The notes beneath the pieces were generated by a model. The model worked only from the letters and a program-made list of their open reading frames with translations. It was not told the DNA's origin and did not search any database. A DNA stretch of 7,237 nucleotides from JBHIER01 sp046760705 [NCBI: bacterium]. Its GTDB lineage: Bacteria > JBHIER01 > G020348925. Positions 1 to 7,061 of this stretch are shown here, piece after piece. The position numbers were made by a program, and so were the translations under genes. The first letter of the stretch is position 1; the number at the start of each line of letters is the position of its first letter. The stretch lies in contig JBHIER010000167.1 in assembly GCA_046760705.1 (NCBI GenBank), positions 1 to 7,237 of the forward strand, given 5' to 3'.

Positions 1-22
1 CCGCAAAGCCAATCTTTTAAAA

Positions 23-1954
23 CTACACGATAGAGCCATCCAGTTTGAGGGCTTGGGCGACGGCTTCGAGCTGCAGATCGCGAGGTAAAAGCCGAAAAAA
101 GGAGCCGAGGGAGAGAATTCGTTTGAAGAGCCTGGCTTTGTCTATGATGACCTGAAGGAGTTGGCCCTTTTCGGGGAGAAGTTGATCGAGCCCGCTGGCG
201 TCGTTAATGGCTATATATTTGCCCTCCACATCCTCAGTACCCATCTGTTCTTTCTGAAAGGCCTCCTGCCAGAGGAATCCGTAGATGGGCCCGCTGAAGT
301 GGAAAATCACGTACGTTTCGCCTATCTTTACATAGGGGTATTCGTCCGCCTGGAGGTTCGGAAACAAGCGTTCCTTCAGCCTCTGGCCTATCCGGTAATC
401 CCAGGAGATGTTCCTCCCCATGAAGGTTCGACTTGGTTGCATGGGGCGTTTTAGGGCGGGTTTCACCCAGACCGTGTCCCTGTCGGTCCTGACCACCTCC
501 CAGCTCCGGCCGCCCAGTTGAAACTGAGGGGCGAGCAGTTGAATCGATCCCAGCCGCCGCCTGTCCTCGACGCTCACAACGGAATATTCGGACGGCCGAC
601 TATCGATGTTGGAATGGATCAAGCCCCGGCGGGCAAGTCTAAGCAGTCGGTCCGATGGGGCGAACACGTCGGCTCCTAAGGAGGTGACATATTCCTTGTC
701 CGATAAGTGATCCAGGAGAGGTGAGACGTACTCCTCCGGGACAATGGGCTTCAGAACGCTTTTGACAGCCGGCAGGGTTGTTCCAACGCGTCTTCTCTGG
801 TAAAGGTATGAAAATATCTGCTGCACACCCACAGAGAAGTGGGGACTGTAGGTTTCGACCTCCAGCCGGCCCGCTTGTGCCTCCTGGAAGAGGGCCTGAA
901 AGAGGAGTCTCTCCCATTCGTCTTTGTACACCCCGTAAGCCAGGGCATAGTCCTGTCGCCGCCGGCTCCCCCGGCCGACTCGTTGCAGAAGCGAGCGGAC
1001 ATCGTGCGGGGGGCCGCAGAGGACGATGCCGTCAATGTCTCCGATATCGATGCCCAGCTCAAGGGTGGTGGTAGCGATGCATATCCCTGCGGAGGAGGTA
1101 TTCATGAAGCCTTCGATCTCCTCCCGCTCCCCCTTGCTGAGGCTCCCGTGGTGGGCGAAGGTTCGGTGCAGAAAGGGCGGTTTCCGAAACCTGGCCACCA
1201 TCCCTTCGGCCTCGGCGCGGCTGTTGACGAAGACGAGGACCTTTCGTATCCCCCGCCGTTTGAATTCGGAGATGAGCTCATCAACAAAGGGACCGTATGC
1301 AGGCAGCAGGGAGTACTCAAGCCCCTTCGAGGCGGCTACTTGGACCACCTCAAAGTCGGACAGGTACCTTTTTCCCAGACTTGATGGATCCTCGATGGTG
1401 GCCGAAAGAGCGTAGACATGTATCCCCTTCGAGCCGAGCCGTTTGACCCGCTCCAGGAGCACCCGGATCTGGTCGCCCCGGTAGGTTCCGTCGAGCAGGT
1501 GGATGTCGTCCAGGATCACAGCATTGAGAGGCTTGAAGGCAGCCGGATGGCGGGACAGGAGGGAGTCGAAGGACTCCGGCGTGGTGATGAGCACCGTTGC
1601 AGGATGGGCCGGGTCAAACTCCGGCCTGTCCCCTGTCTTGCGGGCGAAGCTCACCTCTAAACTGTTCAGGGGATGGGTAAATCTGGCAGCCAGATCATTG
1701 ACCAAAGCCCTGGTGGGCGAAACCCACAGGAGGCTCAATCCCTCCCAGTGGTCCGCTAAGAGCTTCTCCACCAAAGGGGCCAGGACTGCCTCCGTCTTCC
1801 CGGAGGCGGTGGGCGAGCAGACCACCAGATCGGTCCCCTCAAGCACCTTGGGTACGCACTGGCGCTGAACCTCTAAGAGTTTGCCAAACCTGCTGAAGAA
1901 GGGGAACCACGTCCTGGGGAGCAGCTCTCTGATGGAGCCGTCAGGCGTACTCAT
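23..1954 (-). CDS. Lhr-like superfamily II DEAD/DEAH-box helicase (BrxHI-like), last visible gene of the operon
   Basis: This 643-aa protein is an ATP-dependent nucleic-acid translocase. Visible motifs in order: Q-motif-like VQRQ (res 29-32); motif I SPTASGKTEA (47-56, K53); Ia SPTRAL (79-84); Ib TTPESFD (124-130); motif II LDDIH (148-152); III SAT (184-186); IV VFVNSR (241-246); V around ATTTLELGIDIG (294-305); VI QRVGRGSRR (324-332). The motif V/VI style and the LLDGTYRGDQ stretch after motif II fit Lhr-like helicases. About 300 residues follow motif VI; I infer a winged-helix-like part and a beta-rich tail, but assign no named domain. It is shorter than full Lhr. Motif II has Asp150 where Glu is usual. 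The ATG lies inside the preceding ATPase gene (14-base overlap) with no good Shine-Dalgarno, suggesting translational coupling. In type 2 BREX a similar helicase sits beside BrxD. Helicase class is secure; the biological role is inferred. Confidence 0.93.
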   Translation of the reverse strand: MSTPDGSIRELLPRTWFPFFSRFGKLLEVQRQCVPKVLEGTDLVVCSPTASGKTEAVLAPLVEKLLADHWEGLSLLWVSPTRALVNDLAARFTHPLNSLEVSFARKTGDRPEFDPAHPATVLITTPESFDSLLSRHPAAFKPLNAVILDDIHLLDGTYRGDQIRVLLERVKRLGSKGIHVYALSATIEDPSSLGKRYLSDFEVVQVAASKGLEYSLLPAYGPFVDELISEFKRRGIRKVLVFVNSRAEAEGMVARFRKPPFLHRTFAHHGSLSKGEREEIEGFMNTSSAGICIATTTLELGIDIGDIDGIVLCGPPHDVRSLLQRVGRGSRRRQDYALAYGVYKDEWERLLFQALFQEAQAGRLEVETYSPHFSVGVQQIFSYLYQRRRVGTTLPAVKSVLKPIVPEEYVSPLLDHLSDKEYVTSLGADVFAPSDRLLRLARRGLIHSNIDSRPSEYSVVSVEDRRRLGSIQLLAPQFQLGGRSWEVVRTDRDTVWVKPALKRPMQPSRTFMGRNISWDYRIGQRLKERLFPNLQADEYPYVKIGETYVIFHFSGPIYGFLWQEAFQKEQMGTEDVEGKYIAINDASGLDQLLPEKGQLLQVIIDKARLFKRILSLGSFFRLLPRDLQLEAVAQALKLDGSIV

Positions 1955-3284
1955 ATTTCAACACGCTGGGCAGGCCCTCTTTAGGGTGATGCCTGATGAG
2001 ATCGAGGGCCTCCACCGCAGCCTTTATGAAAAAACGGACCCCTTCGTCCCTGCGGTTGATGAGTATCTGAAAGACGTGATCGAGATCCCAACCGAAGTGC
2101 ATCTGCGGATAGGCCGAAAGGTACAGGGCCGTCAACCGCTCGAACATCTGGCAGTAATCCTCCGAAGTGAGCCCCGAGAGGGTGATCAGCCTGTTCTCCG
2201 CCAGCTCTTTGATCTCCTGGTAGAGCACCGACCAGACCGGGGTGAGAGCGATGACCAGAAGGAGGTGAGAGGGGATCTTGTAGATGTATGGTGTGGTCCG
2301 CACCCCGGAGTGGAAGAGCCTCAAACTTCTCCCCCCGCCCTTCACAGCTAACTCCTTGGTGTTGAGGGCGACGTGTATGAGACCCTTCAGGAACCCGAAG
2401 GCCTTATCCCGGTCGAAGAAGAGCCTGAAGGTGGTCTCGACTTCGTCCATGAGAATGACGAGCCCTTTGAGGCCAATCCCGCTGGCCAGCCATCCTATAC
2501 CGCTGAGAATGTAGGAGTAGATATCGGCCGCCGTAGAGTGGGTCAACAGGACCGGCAATTTCCAATAGGCCCCGTATTCGTTGAGGTAAAATCGGGGGTT
2601 CCGCTCTCCTCCGATCCACTCCCAGAGCATAGGGTCGGCCTTCCCCTGGCGTATCCTCTGCAGGGCCGGAGTGAGAAAGATGTGGTGTGGTTCCAGTTCC
2701 AAACGGGATGCTTCGATCAGAAACTCTCGGAACCCGCCACCCTGGAACCGGAACGACCCCGCCAACTCCCGGTAGACGCGCCACGGTCGGGCCGGGGTGA
2801 CCTCCCATTGGTCAAGGGCAACCTTGGCCACACTGTATCCGCGCTTGACGGCCAGATCCTCGATGTAGTCGAGGAAGTGGGTCTTTCCCGTCCCGTAGGC
2901 CCCTTCGACGATGAGTGGACACCCGCCCAGCGTTTCAAGCTCGTCGAAGCACCGCTCCAGTTCTACAAGCTCCTTGTCCCGGCCGAAGGTGAACCTGCCG
3001 ATGTCGCTGTGCGGGACAACGCCGTGCCGAAAGGCCTCGATCATCCGGCGCGGCGGAATGCGACCCTCCTCAACCCGGCAACCGCGCGGCTTTCGAATCT
3101 TTCTGGGGGGAGGCTCGGCCTTCGGTCTTTTGAGCCGCAACTGCTCGGAGGGCAGCCAGATGGCATGGCGGGGACCAAACTTCACCTGCACAAAGGAGTC
3201 CCTCCAACGCACCCCTTCGATCACACCGTCGCCGAACAGGGGGTGGCGCACTCGCTTCCCGATGAGGTCAGAACTCACGACCAT
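1941..3284 (-). CDS. BrxD-like (DUF2791) P-loop ATPase with N-terminal Tudor/SH3-like domain
   Basis: A 447-aa ATPase. Walker A is EGAYGTGKTH (res 127-136, K134) and Walker B is LVILMDEVE (275-283, D280/E281). LLLVIALTPVW (341-351) sits where a sensor-1 strand would be expected. The stretch before Walker A (IPPRRMIEAFRHGVVP, 76-91, then a GR-D/E segment) matches the usual entry into BrxD/DUF2791 ATPases, which are of about this size. Residues 8-50 form a separate small module with an HPLFGDGVIEGV core. It resembles the Tudor/SH3-like fold at the C-terminus of UvrD/PcrA helicases (DUF3553-like) or a CarD-type domain, and is joined by a Pro/Lys/Arg-rich linker (52-70). I infer that it binds a protein or DNA partner. 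The ATG overlaps the upstream ATPase gene by 17 bases and has a strong GGAGGAG 4 bases ahead. No substrate can be read from the sequence. ATPase class is confident; the N-domain call is moderate. Confidence 0.88.
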   Translation of the reverse strand: MVVSSDLIGKRVRHPLFGDGVIEGVRWRDSFVQVKFGPRHAIWLPSEQLRLKRPKAEPPPRKIRKPRGCRVEEGRIPPRRMIEAFRHGVVPHSDIGRFTFGRDKELVELERCFDELETLGGCPLIVEGAYGTGKTHFLDYIEDLAVKRGYSVAKVALDQWEVTPARPWRVYRELAGSFRFQGGGFREFLIEASRLELEPHHIFLTPALQRIRQGKADPMLWEWIGGERNPRFYLNEYGAYWKLPVLLTHSTAADIYSYILSGIGWLASGIGLKGLVILMDEVETTFRLFFDRDKAFGFLKGLIHVALNTKELAVKGGGRSLRLFHSGVRTTPYIYKIPSHLLLVIALTPVWSVLYQEIKELAENRLITLSGLTSEDYCQMFERLTALYLSAYPQMHFGWDLDHVFQILINRRDEGVRFFIKAAVEALDLIRHHPKEGLPSVLKYEYA

Positions 3285-4569
3285 CGAGCTCCTCCATCTC
3301 TGTGCTCTCCAGGGACTCCAGCCCCAATCGAAGAATATGAGTCGTCAGTTCTTTATTAATGGGTCTGGTGGGATTCTCGCGCAGCCGGTGCAGGATCTCC
3401 ACCAGCCCTTTGACGAAGAGGCGACGGTAGCTGATGTCGGCGTACCGCTCCTCGTAGGCCGAGCCGGCCAGATTCCGGATGGTCGTCTCCAGAATATCCG
3501 GCGGGAATTGGAGACCGTAGGCCAGCTCGTAGATGCCGGCCACCTTCTCTCCCACCTCAAAGAGGAAAGATGTGGGTTCGATGCCCAGCTCTTCAAGATT
3601 GACCTTCACCCCCGAGGGGTTGATACCTGAGAAAACCCCCCGCAGTCGCTGTCTGAGGGCCTCATAAACGTCCTCCTTGCCGTCCAACAACTGGCGGTCG
3701 TCCGGGACGGCGTAGAAGAACATGGCGCTGGGCAGGCGAACGTTACTGCACTCGTCCACAATCTGGCGCAGGTTATCGAGAGCCTGGCGCCGTTCTCTCG
3801 AACTGGCCAGGCTCGATGCCCGCTCCGCCTCGTCGAAGAGCAGGACGAGCCCGGAGTAGTTGATGGCCCGAATCCACTGGATGAGGGAACGCATCATCCG
3901 AAAGGCGGTGGTCTTGTCGATCCGCTCCAGGATGCCGAAAGGGGCGTACATCCGAGATTCAAACCCCTCGCCCTTGAGCCACTGGACGATGAGGGAGAAA
4001 CGGCCCTCGTCCCCTTCGGCCAAGGCGAGGAAACCGTTTTTGACCGCGTTGGCGAAACTTGTGCTCTCAATCCCCCGGATCGACTCCGAGTACCCCTTCA
4101 GAACGCTGCCAAGATCGTCGGCCCCCTTCCGGTCCCCCAGATCGTCTTTGACGCTGCTGAACCAGACCCTGATCAACGGTTCGATCCCCCGTTCGGTACC
4201 TCTGGCCAGTTCCTCGACCGTCACCGGATAGGCCAAATTGGCCACCATCTGTTTGTAGACCAGCTCCAATTTGTCGAAAGGGCACTCGGTCGGATTGAGG
4301 GGGATGTAAGAGGTGACGTAACCGTGCTTCCAGGCCAGATCCCTGAGCGAGTACAGGAAGTGGGTCTTGCCGCCGCCGTAGCTGCCTACGGCCAGCTTGA
4401 AGGCCGACAGCCCCTCCTTGACAATGCCGTCCAGGTACTCCTCCTCGATGGCCTTCAGGTATCGATCCAACCCGGCCGTGAAGTAATGGACCCCGAACTC
4501 CGGGGGGGTGCCGCTGGCCCCCAAGACATAGATGATCTTCTTGGCCAGCAAAGGGTCTGGGATACTCAT
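3268..4569 (-). CDS. BrxC/BrxD-type (DUF2791) P-loop ATPase, first of the pair
   Basis: A 433-aa ATPase. Walker A is VGSYGGGKTH (res 61-70, K68) and Walker B is LVLLFDEAE (241-249, D246/E247). A likely sensor strand, MFFYAVPD (283-290), follows. The N-terminus (res 10-50) has the short helix and glycine-bearing lead-in, then the GSYG-GKTHFL loop typical of the BREX ATP-binding family. It has no N-terminal Tudor-like module, unlike the next gene. The C-terminal 100 residues are probably helical, and an acidic tail (MEELDGREF) encodes the ribosome binding site of the next gene. Its length suits BrxD (about 430 aa) and is far below BrxC (about 1200 aa). The start is well supported by a tandem AGGAG element directly upstream. 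It follows the 289-aa gene by 83 bases. By family analogy it may oligomerise, perhaps with the downstream paralogue, to regulate or load the helicase; that is inference. Confidence 0.88.
   Translation of the reverse strand: MSIPDPLLAKKIIYVLGASGTPPEFGVHYFTAGLDRYLKAIEEEYLDGIVKEGLSAFKLAVGSYGGGKTHFLYSLRDLAWKHGYVTSYIPLNPTECPFDKLELVYKQMVANLAYPVTVEELARGTERGIEPLIRVWFSSVKDDLGDRKGADDLGSVLKGYSESIRGIESTSFANAVKNGFLALAEGDEGRFSLIVQWLKGEGFESRMYAPFGILERIDKTTAFRMMRSLIQWIRAINYSGLVLLFDEAERASSLASSRERRQALDNLRQIVDECSNVRLPSAMFFYAVPDDRQLLDGKEDVYEALRQRLRGVFSGINPSGVKVNLEELGIEPTSFLFEVGEKVAGIYELAYGLQFPPDILETTIRNLAGSAYEERYADISYRRLFVKGLVEILHRLRENPTRPINKELTTHILRLGLESLESTEMEELDGREF
3289..3295 (-). promoter_or_regulatory. Shine-Dalgarno of the second ATPase gene, inside the end of the first
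   Basis: The minus strand reads GGAGGAG four bases before the ATG at 3284, within the last codons (Met-Glu-Glu-Leu) of the upstream ATPase. This settles the start choice and gives a 17-base gene overlap, a common arrangement for subunits made in fixed ratio. Confidence 0.75.
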
Positions 4570-4581
4570 CTCCTTCTCCTC
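4570..4581 (-). promoter_or_regulatory. Strong tandem Shine-Dalgarno for the first ATPase gene
   Basis: Immediately before the ATG at 4569 the minus strand reads GAGGAGAAGGAG. The distal AGGAG lies 6 bases from the start codon, ideal spacing, and a second AGGAG abuts the ATG. It fixes the start and suggests this gene is translated independently of the 289-aa gene 83 bases upstream. I saw no clear promoter in the 4582-4652 gap, so the two are probably on one transcript. Confidence 0.75.
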
Positions 4582-4652
4582 AAGAGTGGGCGTCTCCGTT
4601 GGCCGGTCGACAGAAACTCTTCGGTAGTATCACCGGTCTGCAAGCCTCCTGT

Positions 4653-5522
4653 TCACGCCGGAAAGCCCCCCGGCCTATTCCTCTTAAAAAAGATCAACGA
4701 ATAGGTGGTGCCGTCGCCCCGTTCGTTGTCCGGCACCCAGACGAAATTTTCCTGCCTTCGGGTGGCATCAAAGGTGGCCGTGACCAACCCCACCGTCTGG
4801 TTCTCCTTCGCTCTGGCCCCCGAACAGCGCAGCCGGTAGAGGTCGTAGCCGAAATGGGCCCGCCCATACCCCCGGTAGTGCTCTTTGGCCGGATCGGCCC
4901 GGAACTGGGGTGGCTGGGACAGGAGGACGAACTGCTGGAGCACCTCTATGATCGGGGCCCTCTCGCCTGAAGGAAGCTCTCGGATCCGGCACACCCGCCA
5001 ATAGGCTTCGTACAATCGGTCAATAAACTTGGGGGGGTCGAAAGGGCGATTCAACCTCCGGGTTGCCTGTTCAAGAGCCTTGGTGATCTCCTCCGGGGAG
5101 AGGGGGATCTTGCCCTTTATCAGCTCATGACCGAAGGCCAGCGAGGCAACCCCCTTCGGAAAATCGATGCGGATCGTATAAAACTTCACCTTCAAATCCG
5201 GGTATCGCCCCCGGAGTTCAAAGCCTCGGCTTCTCAAAAGAGCTTGGAGCCTCCGCCCAAATTCGTGTTTGAACCTCTCCTTGAGGGTGGAAACCTCGGC
5301 AACGGCCCCGTCGGTCCACGCTTTGAGCTTCGGCGGGACCCCTTCGACCCGGTAGTCGGCGCCAATTTTTACGATCCTGTTGACCACATCGTCCATCTTA
5401 TAGGCGTTCTCGCCAGGATTCGTGCTCAACTTCTCAAATTGTGCCAGCAGTTTGACCAGGTTCGAACTGGACCTCTCAACCTTTCGTATCTCTTCTCTCA
5501 ACTCTTTTAACACTTCGGCCAT
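4653..5522 (-). CDS. Uncharacterised 289-aa protein, first gene of the ATPase/helicase operon
   Basis: I do not recognise this family. Residues 1-35 are a charged, probably coiled-coil helix with regular Leu/Val spacing, and residues 75-100 form a second Lys/Arg-rich helix (LKERFKHEFGRRLQALLRSR). A beta-rich block follows: ELRGRYPDLKVKFYTIRIDF (102-121) and a strand with SLAFGHELI (127-135). Residues 141-180 look helical. The C-terminal third includes HFGYDLYRLR (223-232), a GLVTATFDATRR strand/turn (245-256) and an FVWVP...GDGTTYSLIFF end (260-279). There is no signal peptide, membrane segment, P-loop or nuclease motif that I can identify. The protein is basic in its N-terminal half, compatible with nucleic-acid binding. 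The ATG has only a modest GAGGGG element about 8 bases upstream. Its place at the head of the operon suggests a dedicated partner of the two ATPases and the helicase, such as a sensor or adaptor; that is inference. The ORF itself is well supported by its length and by collinearity with the following genes. Confidence 0.8.
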   Translation of the reverse strand: MAEVLKELREEIRKVERSSSNLVKLLAQFEKLSTNPGENAYKMDDVVNRIVKIGADYRVEGVPPKLKAWTDGAVAEVSTLKERFKHEFGRRLQALLRSRGFELRGRYPDLKVKFYTIRIDFPKGVASLAFGHELIKGKIPLSPEEITKALEQATRRLNRPFDPPKFIDRLYEAYWRVCRIRELPSGERAPIIEVLQQFVLLSQPPQFRADPAKEHYRGYGRAHFGYDLYRLRCSGARAKENQTVGLVTATFDATRRQENFVWVPDNERGDGTTYSLIFFKRNRPGGFPA

Positions 5523-5584
5523 CTCTTGGAGCCCCTCAAGGACTATTCATACTCTCAGTCGATAGGCTGCTTACTCCTGTCAAA

Positions 5585-5612
5585 AATATAATGGCACCAC
5601 ATCCAAGATCAA
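5585..5612 (-). promoter_or_regulatory. Possible sigma70-type promoter of the four-gene operon
   Basis: On the minus strand, TTGATC (5612-5607; 4 of 6 to the -35 consensus) is followed after 16 bases by TATATT (5590-5585; 5 of 6 to the -10 consensus), about 60 bases before the ATG at 5522. It lies in the only sizeable gene-free stretch (5523-5723), which is more AT-rich than the operon. I saw no convincing operator palindrome, terminator or small gene elsewhere in that stretch. Promoter consensus in this lineage is unknown, so this is tentative. Confidence 0.3.
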
Positions 5613-5723
5613 AGGGACAAATCAAGAATCCCTCGGATCGGCCGCTCAATTTTTGCGACTGAAGGTCTGGGTTTCACGTAGAGTCTACCAAAATACAGAG
5701 GACGGGTATCCCATTTGCCAGCG

Positions 5724-6449
5724 CTACTCAAAGCTCTCCCGCATCAGCCGCGCTACGTCGGTGTTATCCACAAAGGGACCGCGCACCGGGTCGCTTCCCT
5801 TCACACAGCCGTGGAAACGCTCGCTACCAGGGCCTTTGGCGTAGAGAGGTATTAACGGATTTGTATGGCCATTGCTGTGCCATTCCCGCCAGCTTTCCTG
5901 GGCTGTTGTTGGCAACGGGATTCCACACGGCAAATGGCTCACCCCAGGGATCGTCCGTAAGAAGTCCGGAGCCCGGGCCGGTGAGATAGCCGTACTCATG
6001 GGCGCCTGTGACGATCACGCGCATCTCATCCCAACTATGGCCGCAACCCATGATCACTTCGCAAGCGCTATCCAGGATTATCTCCTGGGCGATTTCGACA
6101 TAATTGTGGCGCGACAGATTGTGGGCGACAAAGCCTGCCGGGGTGGCATGGCTCCATTGAACGGTGGTGACTACTCCTGTCGCCTTGCCCAGATCTTCCG
6201 CAAACTGGGTAATGTGTCGCAGTGGATGCATCTTCGGATCGACACCGATGGCGCCGTTGTAGGTCTTCCCCCGGTGGAGGTGGCCGTCGCCGCGGCGGCC
6301 ACGGGGAAATACCCACACCCGTCGCTCATGAGCAGGACGATGTTCTTGGCGGTTTGCACCTCATGTGATGCCAGCCCAGCAGAAGTGCTCAAGATCCAAA
6401 AGAGTGACAACTCCGCAATCCGAGCAGGCGCAGGATAGCGGAACGCCAT
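5724..6449 (-). pseudogene. Decayed alkaline phosphatase (PhoA family), secreted type
   Basis: Three reading frames in succession carry pieces of one alkaline phosphatase. Frame 1 starts at ATG 6449: a signal-peptide-like N-terminus (res 1-34), KNIVLLMSDGCG (35-46; family KN-DGMG), then AAAATATSTG. Frame 2 (about 6267-5883): KTYNGAIGVD, GKATGVVTT, SHATPAGFVAH, VIMGCGHSWDE, VIVTGAHEYGYLTGPGSG. Frame 3 (about 5885-5724): EWHSNGHTNPLIPLYAKGPG, then the C-terminal DNTDVARLM. Two internal stretches are missing: roughly 50 residues between DGCG and AAAATA, taking the Asp-Ser nucleophile, and a long central part between HSWDE and VIVTG, where the metal-binding Glu/Asp/His cluster normally lies. The metal-ligand Asp of the usual Asp-His pair is Ala (GAHEYG). 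About 240 residues remain of the usual 450-550, so no active enzyme is possible. ATG 6449 lies 42 bases after the GWxTD remnant's stop, so both probably belonged to one old operon. Confidence 0.85.
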
Positions 6450-6491
6450 GGGGACGGTGAGATCCTCTGGAGAACTTTGCGTCGGCTCTAT

Positions 6492-7017
6492 TTACTCTAA
6501 CAAGGTGAAAACAACACTCTTTTTCACCCTCTCCCTGCTGTTCAAATCCTACTGTGACCGTCAATTGATAATCCCCCGGCAGGGGGTCCTTCATATCGAT
6601 TCCGGTGTAGCCGATTTCGGTATCGGATGTGCCCCGATCCTCATAGGAGACGGTGATCTTCCCCTTCTTGCGATCTATGCCGACCATTTGTCCCAATTCA
6701 GCCACCACTTTTGAGACCACATTCTTTTTGCCCTTGAGGGAAGATACGGTGTAGTCGGTCCTGAAATGAGTTCTGCCATAGTCATCCCTGGTGAGATTGT
6801 AGATCTCGAAATAGATGTAAACAGGCTGAGATGTGTCGTATCGTCTCACTGGATGTGGGATCACCGGCAGACCCTTCTTGACAAATTTCCCCTCCTCTGT
6901 GGTGGGAGAAATATACTCGGCCAATTGGAGGTCGCTTATCATGAGATTAAGGGAGGTGTAATCCTCGACGGTGATCTCATCCTTATTGATCCCAATTTTC
7001 TTCGATTCATTGTCCAA
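6492..7017 (-). pseudogene. GWxTD-type protein remnant, 5'-truncated and frameshifted near the 3' end
   Basis: The open frame from 7017 (a TTG; in-frame stop upstream at 7042-7044; no Shine-Dalgarno) encodes the C-terminal half of a protein resembling the GWxTD-domain family of FCB-type bacteria: ISDLQLA (res 27-33), FVKKGLPVIPHP (45-56), VYIYFEIYNL (66-75) and PGDYQLTVTV (147-156). The N-terminal portion of several hundred residues, including the GWxTD motif itself, is absent. After Val156 the open frame runs on with unlikely Cys/His-rich sequence to 6361, but the +1 frame gives DLNSRERVKKSVVFTLLE and then TAA at 6494-6492, a natural-looking C-terminus. A one-base indel near 6549 therefore joins the halves. 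Family assignment is by remembered style and is moderate; the frameshift reading is strong. Function in the family is not established. Confidence 0.7.
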
Positions 7018-7056
7018 TAAATAAGAAGAGAATACGAAAAATTATTCGTAATATTC
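7018..7056 (-). terminator. AT-rich terminator-like hairpin after the FlgD-Ig gene
   Basis: On the minus strand GAATATTACGAA (7056-7045) can pair with TTCGTATTC (7038-7030) around a short TAATTT loop, with a three-base bulge. It is followed by the pyrimidine-rich TCTTCTTATTTA. It begins six bases after the TAA of the upstream gene. The stem is AT-rich and hence weak, so the call is tentative. Confidence 0.4.
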
Positions 7057-7061
7057 TGGTC

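Noticed and set aside
2373-3359. Long plus-strand open frame of 328 codons, and several others antisense to the ATPase and helicase genes
   Set aside because: They mirror GC-rich minus-strand genes with clear motifs; their translations are Pro/Arg/Gly-rich with no recognisable domain.
4570-4652. Small hairpin (CGGT...ACCG) in the gap between the 289-aa gene and the first ATPase
   Set aside because: Only about four base pairs and no T-run follows; not a credible terminator or riboswitch.
23-5522. A standard BREX or DISARM system
   Set aside because: No PglZ, methyltransferase, kinase, phospholipase D or DUF1998 gene is visible in the window; only the ATPase-helicase pairing matches BREX.
5578-5583. 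Perfect TTGACA on the minus strand upstream of the operon
   Set aside because: At 17 bases downstream the hexamer is GACTGA, and the nearest TATGAA is 26 bases away, so no -10 fits. The TTGATC/TATATT pair just upstream is better.
5724-6449. Programmed frameshifting producing a functional alkaline phosphatase
   Set aside because: Two frameshifts plus loss of the nucleophile and central metal-site region cannot be rescued by recoding.
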